From contig CAXXSU010000001.1 of assembly GCA_963664465.2 (NCBI GenBank), positions 62,001-126,000 on the forward strand: a stretch of DNA of 64,000 bases, in the 5' to 3' direction. This document shows positions 60,512 to 64,000 of the stretch, in pieces. How positions within the stretch are numbered: position 1 is the stretch's first letter; every line of letters begins with the position of its first letter. Below the pieces are notes generated by a model. It ran no database searches. It had not been told where the DNA came from and saw only the letters and a program-made list of their open reading frames with translations. This stretch comes from CAVOAK01 sp963664465 (GTDB taxonomy: Bacteria > Pseudomonadota > Alphaproteobacteria > UBA8366 > CAVOAK01). The translations under genes and the position numbers were made by a program.

Positions 60512-60994
60512 ATGACGATTTCGATCGGTGAGCGAGTGCCGGCAGCAACACTAAGGAAGATGGGAGAAAATGGCCCGGAGGAGATCACTACGCACGACCT
60601 TTTTGCCGGAAAGAAGGTGGTGCTGTTCGCCGTTCCCGGTGCCTTTACGCCAACTTGCTCGATGAAGCATGTGCCGGGTTTCGTCAATCATGCGGACGAG
60701 ATCAAGGCAAAGGGTGTCGATATCATCGCCTGTATGTCGGTCAACGATGCGTTTGTGATGGACGCGTGGGGTAAGGATCGTCGGGTCGGGGATAAAGTTA
60801 TGATGTTGGCGGACGGGAGCGCCGAACTTTCAACGGCGCTCGGGCTTGATCTCGATCTGAAGGACCGTGGGCTCGGCGTGCGTGCCAAGCGATTTGCCAT
60901 GGTCGTTGAAGATGGTGTCGTGACGACGCTTAACGTCGAAGAGGCGGGTGTATTAGATGTTTCGAGCGCCGAGAGCGTGCTCGCAGCGCTTTAG
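60512..60994 (+). CDS. peroxiredoxin, Prx5 family
   Basis: The 160-residue enzyme reduces hydrogen peroxide and organic peroxides, in this family commonly with glutathione or glutaredoxin. The catalytic Cys49 lies in VPGAFTPTCSMKHVPGF, and MSVNDAFVMDAWGKD and RAKRFAMVVEDG complete the family pattern. The ATG at 60512 follows GGGGGG at a good distance. The IS end lies 84 bp upstream, so its upstream control region may have changed. Confidence 0.94.
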   Translation: MTISIGERVPAATLRKMGENGPEEITTHDLFAGKKVVLFAVPGAFTPTCSMKHVPGFVNHADEIKAKGVDIIACMSVNDAFVMDAWGKDRRVGDKVMMLADGSAELSTALGLDLDLKDRGLGVRAKRFAMVVEDGVVTTLNVEEAGVLDVSSAESVLAAL

Positions 60995-61069
60995 CTGTTA
61001 CGCAACTCTCCGTTATTGAGGCGACACCGGACCCCGCATAGGCTGGCGCTGGGAATACTCGTTATCTCG

Positions 61070-61531
61070 TTATGTTGAACTGGCGGCGGCATCCAGATCG
61101 CTTGGAATGGCGCCGCGCGCTAGCGAATCTGCTCGTTCGTTATCGGGGTGGCCGGTATGTCCGCGGATCCAGCGCCACTCGACCTGATGGTCGACAAGCG
61201 CCTGCTCGAGGCGTTGCCACAGATCCACATTCTTGACCGGCTTGCGTGCTGAAGTACGCCAGTTGTTCTTCTTCCATTTGTGGATCCAGGTTGTGATCCC
61301 GTCTTTGACATAGGTGCTGTCGGTAAAAATACGCGCCTCGACGCCGCGGGTCAGCGCTTCCAGTCCCTGGATTGCGGCCATTAATTCCATGCGGTTGTTG
61401 GTGGTCTCGAACTCGCCGCCGGATAGCTCTTTTTCGGCGCCCTTATAATGCATGACGACGCCCCAGCCGCCCGGTCCCGGATTACCGCTGCACGCGCCGT
61501 CGGTGAATATCTCGACTTGTTTTCCAGCCAT
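61070..61531 (-). CDS. rnhA: ribonuclease HI
   Basis: RnhA cuts the RNA strand of RNA-DNA hybrids. The 153-residue protein has all catalytic acids: Asp11 in VEIFTDGACSGNPGPGGWG, Glu in NNRMELMAAIQGLEAL, Asp in ARIFTDSTYVKDGITTW and the late Asp in GHPDNERADSLAR. Its ATG overlaps the thrB stop by one base, so thrB-rnhA are coupled, as in many alphaproteobacteria. Confidence 0.96.
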   Translation of the reverse strand: MAGKQVEIFTDGACSGNPGPGGWGVVMHYKGAEKELSGGEFETTNNRMELMAAIQGLEALTRGVEARIFTDSTYVKDGITTWIHKWKKNNWRTSARKPVKNVDLWQRLEQALVDHQVEWRWIRGHTGHPDNERADSLARGAIPSDLDAAASST

Positions 61532-62493
61532 TACTCGAGCCCGTAGGCGCTGGGTCCGTCAACGTTTTGATGGAATTGCAGAATAGCGAGATATTCCAAC
61601 GGGTCCTTGGGACGCACCAATGCCCCCTCGGGCTGGTTCAGCCAGTCGTACAGCCTCGTCAGCATGAACCGAAGCGCGCTACCCCTGGCAAGCAAGGGCA
61701 ACATCTCTAACTCGGCCGAGGAGACTTCGCGCACGCGGCGATAGTTCGTGAGCATATGCCGTGCCTTGGTCACGTTGAAGCTCATATCCCGCTCGAAACA
61801 CCAGGCGTTGAGACAGGTGGCAACGTCGTAGGCCAGTTGCTCGTTACAAGCGAAGTAGAAATCGATGATTCCGGAAAGTTGACCGCTGATGAAGAATACA
61901 TTGTCTGGGAACAGGTCTGCGTGACAGATCCCGCTCGGAAGGTCTTTCGGCCAGTTCGCCTCCAGGACATCGAGTTCCGCATCGATAATGTCGGCCAGAT
62001 GCTCGCCGACTTCGTTGGCGCGCTCGCGGCATGAGGCAAACAAGGGCCGCCAGTGCTCGACCGACAGGGCATTGCGGTTCGTCTCCTCGAATGAGGCACT
62101 TAGCAGATGCATTCTGGCGAGCGCACTGCCGACCTGCGCGCAGTGTGGCACTTGAATGCGGCGCGGCCACATACCCTCAAGAAAGGTAACGACCGCCGCC
62201 GGACGCCCGCAAAGCGTCCTTAGGGCCGCGCCGTCGCGTCCCTTCACGGGGGTCGGGCACGGAAAGCCCTTGTCGGCAAGATGCGCCATGAGATCCAGAT
62301 AGAACGGCAATGCCTCCGGCGCGACACGTTTTTCGTAGAGCGTCAGGATGAATGTATCGGCAGCGGTATGAAGCAGATAGTTGGTGTTCTCCACACCTTC
62401 AGCGATGCCCTTGCATGAGAGCACTTCGCCGAACTCATACTCGGCAACAAATGCCTGTAAATCCTCGTCTGCGACTTCCGTATATACGGCCAT
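61531..62493 (-). CDS. thrB: homoserine kinase (APH-like type)
   Basis: ThrB phosphorylates homoserine, giving the substrate of ThrC. The 320-residue protein belongs to the aminoglycoside-phosphotransferase-like ThrB found in alphaproteobacteria, not the GHMP type: GIAEGVENTNYLLHTAADTF, FILTLYEKRV, GICHADLFPDNVFF (catalytic His-Asp loop) and SGIIDFYFACNEQLAYDVA. It is first in a two-gene unit with rnhA. Confidence 0.95.
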   Translation of the reverse strand: MAVYTEVADEDLQAFVAEYEFGEVLSCKGIAEGVENTNYLLHTAADTFILTLYEKRVAPEALPFYLDLMAHLADKGFPCPTPVKGRDGAALRTLCGRPAAVVTFLEGMWPRRIQVPHCAQVGSALARMHLLSASFEETNRNALSVEHWRPLFASCRERANEVGEHLADIIDAELDVLEANWPKDLPSGICHADLFPDNVFFISGQLSGIIDFYFACNEQLAYDVATCLNAWCFERDMSFNVTKARHMLTNYRRVREVSSAELEMLPLLARGSALRFMLTRLYDWLNQPEGALVRPKDPLEYLAILQFHQNVDGPSAYGLE

Positions 62494-62707
62494 TGATCGG
62501 ATGCGGTTGGTGGATAATTCACAGTACAGGGTTGCTGTGATGTACCGTAGATTACGGGCTCAAGCCAGTATAGAACACCCATGCCACGGGCGCTTGTACC
62601 GCCGTGAGTGCTTTACTAGTATCGACTCGAGCCGAGCGTCGCTCCCTTGCTGAGCAGCGCAATAGTCCGGGAAACTAATACACAGGAATTAGGGAAGGAA
62701 GTGCAAT

Positions 62708-62947
62708 ATGGCCGAGCCAATCATTGCTCAAAAAGGCTCCTATCCAACAGATGTTGAAACCGGTAGGACTTACTACTGGTGCGCTTGTGGACGCAGCGCC
62801 AGGCAGCCATTTTGTGACGGTAGCCACAAGGAGGTTGGATTGGCACCGATGCCTGTAGAGGCGCAGGAAACCAAGACGGTTTATTTCTGTGGTTGCAAGC
62901 AGTCCGGCAACAAACCCTTCTGTGACGGCACGCATTCCAAGCTTTAG
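62708..62947 (+). CDS. CDGSH iron-sulfur domain protein (two motifs)
   Basis: The 79-residue protein has two CDGSH-type 2Fe-2S motifs, each with three Cys and one His: CACGRSARQPFCDGSHK and CGCKQSGNKPFCDGTHSK. Such proteins transfer electrons or clusters, and bacterial ones of this size carry two clusters per chain. GGAAGGAAG precedes the ATG. Its 3' end overlaps the reading frame of the next gene. Confidence 0.93.
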   Translation: MAEPIIAQKGSYPTDVETGRTYYWCACGRSARQPFCDGSHKEVGLAPMPVEAQETKTVYFCGCKQSGNKPFCDGTHSKL

Positions 62948-63494
62948 CGAACCAGGGCGTCTGCTGCGGCAAGTGATCCTGCTGGCAGCAGGACTGATTG
63001 TGGTCGGCTGCACGGCGCGCGACGCGCCGGTGGTGCGTTGCCCCATAACCCGGGGGTTGGAAGATGCGGCTCAAGTGACGCGTTTCAAACCTGGTCCGGG
63101 TCGAGACATCACGGACATCATATTTGACGCGGAGTTTGCCGAGATTTCTGGCACCTGCGAAATCGACGATGACGAAATCGAAGTGGAACTGAAGCTGGTG
63201 ATTTTAGCCAACCGCGGTCCTGCGGACACCTCGCGAGCTGCGTCGTTCGCATTCATACTTGCGGTCGTAGATCTCGAACGCAATTTTCTCGTTCACAAAG
63301 GCAAGGCGTTGCGACGGAGATTTGATGGACGTGTCGAGTTTCCGGGCAATCAATCTCGTGTCGCTTACACCGACGAGTTTGAACTCACGATCCCATTGAT
63401 ACCTGGTCAAAGCGCTGACGATTTCTTGATTTTCATCAGTTTCGAACTCTCTGCGGGCGAACTGGCGTACAACCGCAGTCGTCTCCGCCGATGA
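62889..63494 (+). CDS. hypothetical lipoprotein
   Basis: The protein has a lipobox (IVVGC) after LLRQVILLAAGL, and a mature part of about 160 residues, mainly beta-type, with FDAEFAEISGTCEIDDDEIE and DDFLIFISFELSAGELAY. I recognise no family name, though the layout is like other alphaproteobacterial lipoproteins. The start is uncertain: GTG 62889 (59 bp inside the CDGSH gene) keeps arginines before the hydrophobic stretch, while GTG 62973 would lack them. Confidence 0.72.
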   Translation: MVASSPATNPSVTARIPSFSEPGRLLRQVILLAAGLIVVGCTARDAPVVRCPITRGLEDAAQVTRFKPGPGRDITDIIFDAEFAEISGTCEIDDDEIEVELKLVILANRGPADTSRAASFAFILAVVDLERNFLVHKGKALRRRFDGRVEFPGNQSRVAYTDEFELTIPLIPGQSADDFLIFISFELSAGELAYNRSRLRR

Positions 63495-63533
63495 CGCGTC
63501 ACGGGCTTGTGTGAAGTCACAGGCCTTATGCTG

Positions 63534-63561
63534 TTGACATTCCGGGCAGGACCGTTAGCTT
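63534..63561 (+). promoter_or_regulatory. probable promoter of the glycine-cleavage operon
   Basis: TTGACA (63534-63539), a perfect -35 hexamer, is followed after 16 bp by TAGCTT (63556-63561), a weak -10. It lies about 45 bp before the first riboswitch aptamer, the expected place for a leader promoter. Confidence 0.5.
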
Positions 63562-63605
63562 TCGCGCGGGATCGCGTTTGATCCCGAATGGTAAGAGCTC
63601 GCTGA

Positions 63606-63788
63606 TACCTGTGGGAGAGGCCGGCAAAATTGTCGCCGGCGCCGAAGGAGCAACCGCCCCGGAATCTCTCAGGCAAATGGACCGCAGGCGGAGGGCACTC
63701 TGGAAAGCAGGCGAGGATTTTGATCGCCTCACCGAAGGGGTAAGCCGGCAGTGCCGGTGATTCTCTCAGGTTCGTAGACAGAGGGGGC
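63606..63788 (+). promoter_or_regulatory. tandem glycine riboswitch
   Basis: Two glycine aptamers follow one another. The first (about 63606-63688) has GGGAGAG, GCCGAAGGAGCAA and AATCTCTCAGGCAAA with the closing GGACCG. The second (about 63689-63788) has ACTCTGGA, ACCGAAGGGGTAAG, GATTCTCTCAGG and ACAGAGGG. The element senses glycine and usually switches on the glycine-cleavage genes when glycine is high. The following gcvT confirms the context. Some 55 nt then remain for the expression platform. Aptamer ends are by eye. Confidence 0.93.
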
Positions 63789-63843
63789 AGTTGGTTCACA
63801 GATCGAGCCGGCTGTGTGTCCCCGTGTTTATGAAAGGCCCTCG

Positions 63844-64000
63844 GTGAACGATTTAGCGTCTGTAGATCTCACGCATACGCCGCTTCACGCACTGCATGTC
63901 GAGCTGGGCGCGAAGGTCGCGCCGTTTGCCGGCTATGAAATGCCGATCCAATACCCAGCTGGCATTCTCACGGAGCATACCCATACGCGAGCCAAGGCCG
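63844..64000 (+). CDS. gcvT: glycine cleavage system aminomethyltransferase (5' part)
   Basis: The first 52 codons of gcvT are present; the rest lies right of the window. GcvT is the T-protein that transfers the aminomethyl carbon to tetrahydrofolate. The start is a GTG with AAAGG seven bases upstream. The visible protein reads TPLHALHVELGAKVAPFAGY and then EMPIQYPAGILTEHTHTR, the characteristic N-terminus. It is controlled by the glycine riboswitch in its leader. Confidence 0.92.
   Translation, partial: MNDLASVDLTHTPLHALHVELGAKVAPFAGYEMPIQYPAGILTEHTHTRAKA

Larger units (their letters stand above)
63495..63843. other. gene-free leader region before gcvT
   Basis: This 349-bp stretch has no coding frame. 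It contains a probable promoter (63534-63561), a short hairpin CGGGAT-loop-ATCCCG near 63567-63586, and the tandem glycine riboswitch, ending at the gcvT ribosome site AAAGG. Confidence 0.8.

Noticed and set aside
62509..62517. A second DnaA-like box (GGTGGATAA, reverse of TTATCCACC) before thrB
   Set aside because: It has one mismatch, stands alone and can be expected by chance in 64 kb.

Overview
The window looks like chromosomal DNA of a Gram-negative alphaproteobacterium, most likely a Rhodospirillales-type lineage. The reasons are gene content and order: a membrane-anchored c-type cytochrome beside kdsB and pheA; an SRP RNA-dnaX-ybaB-recR block; def-fmt-truA; dapD-dapE; rpmH-rnpA-yidD-yidC-engB; a plant/alphaproteobacterial-type glutamate-cysteine ligase; DUF4170 and DUF983 proteins; and an aa3 oxidase operon with ctaB, ctaG and SURF1. 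This is inference from gene families; no 16S rRNA or tRNA gene is visible. Nearly all of it reads as core, vertically inherited genome.

Layout. 1-5.3 kb: the 5' part of a YejA-like peptide-binding protein gene, a small membrane protein, cytochrome c, kdsB, an unusual helix-turn-helix/prephenate dehydratase fusion, and nudC. 5.5-11.9 kb: information processing (SRP RNA, dnaX, ybaB, recR, rmuC, def, fmt, truA). 11.9-20.9 kb: an MFS exporter, lysine/diaminopimelate synthesis (dapD, dapE), a HAD nucleotidase gene broken by a tandem duplication, argB, and the ribosome/membrane-insertion group engB-yidC-yidD-rnpA-rpmH. 21-31.6 kb: a VTT membrane protein, an orphan histidine kinase, an RlmI-like methyltransferase, a frameshifted M28 peptidase, ggt, and a peptide ABC transporter lacking ATPase genes. 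31.6-44.3 kb: xanthine salvage, a metal exporter behind an ArsR/SmtB-like operator, pmbA and tldD, ubiD and ubiA, a duplicated-domain DUF4170 protein, an EtfB-type methyltransferase, rsmE and gshA. 44.5-56 kb: three 18-bp repeats upstream of the cytochrome oxidase operon, running on into SURF1, an M32 carboxypeptidase, thrC, an M16 peptidase and a GNAT enzyme. 56-64 kb: yqgE, dsbD, a complete IS256-family element with an 8-bp target duplication, a peroxiredoxin, rnhA-thrB, a CDGSH protein, a lipoprotein, and a tandem glycine riboswitch leading into gcvT, which is cut by the window end.

How the genes work together. Three processes dominate: aerobic respiration (cytochrome c, aa3 oxidase with haem O synthase, Cox11 and SURF1 assembly factors, and ubiquinone synthesis through UbiA/UbiD); amino-acid synthesis (Phe, Lys/DAP, Arg, Thr, and glycine cleavage); and translation, replication and envelope maintenance. 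Glutathione synthesis (gshA) and breakdown (ggt) are both present.

The most unusual items are the XRE-type HTH fused to prephenate dehydratase; the single perfect DnaA box with an AT-rich tract just upstream of it; two broken genes (HAD nucleotidase, M28 peptidase); the palindromic operator near 33.4 kb; and the tandem 18-bp repeats near 44.55 kb. I found no CRISPR array, prophage or defence island.
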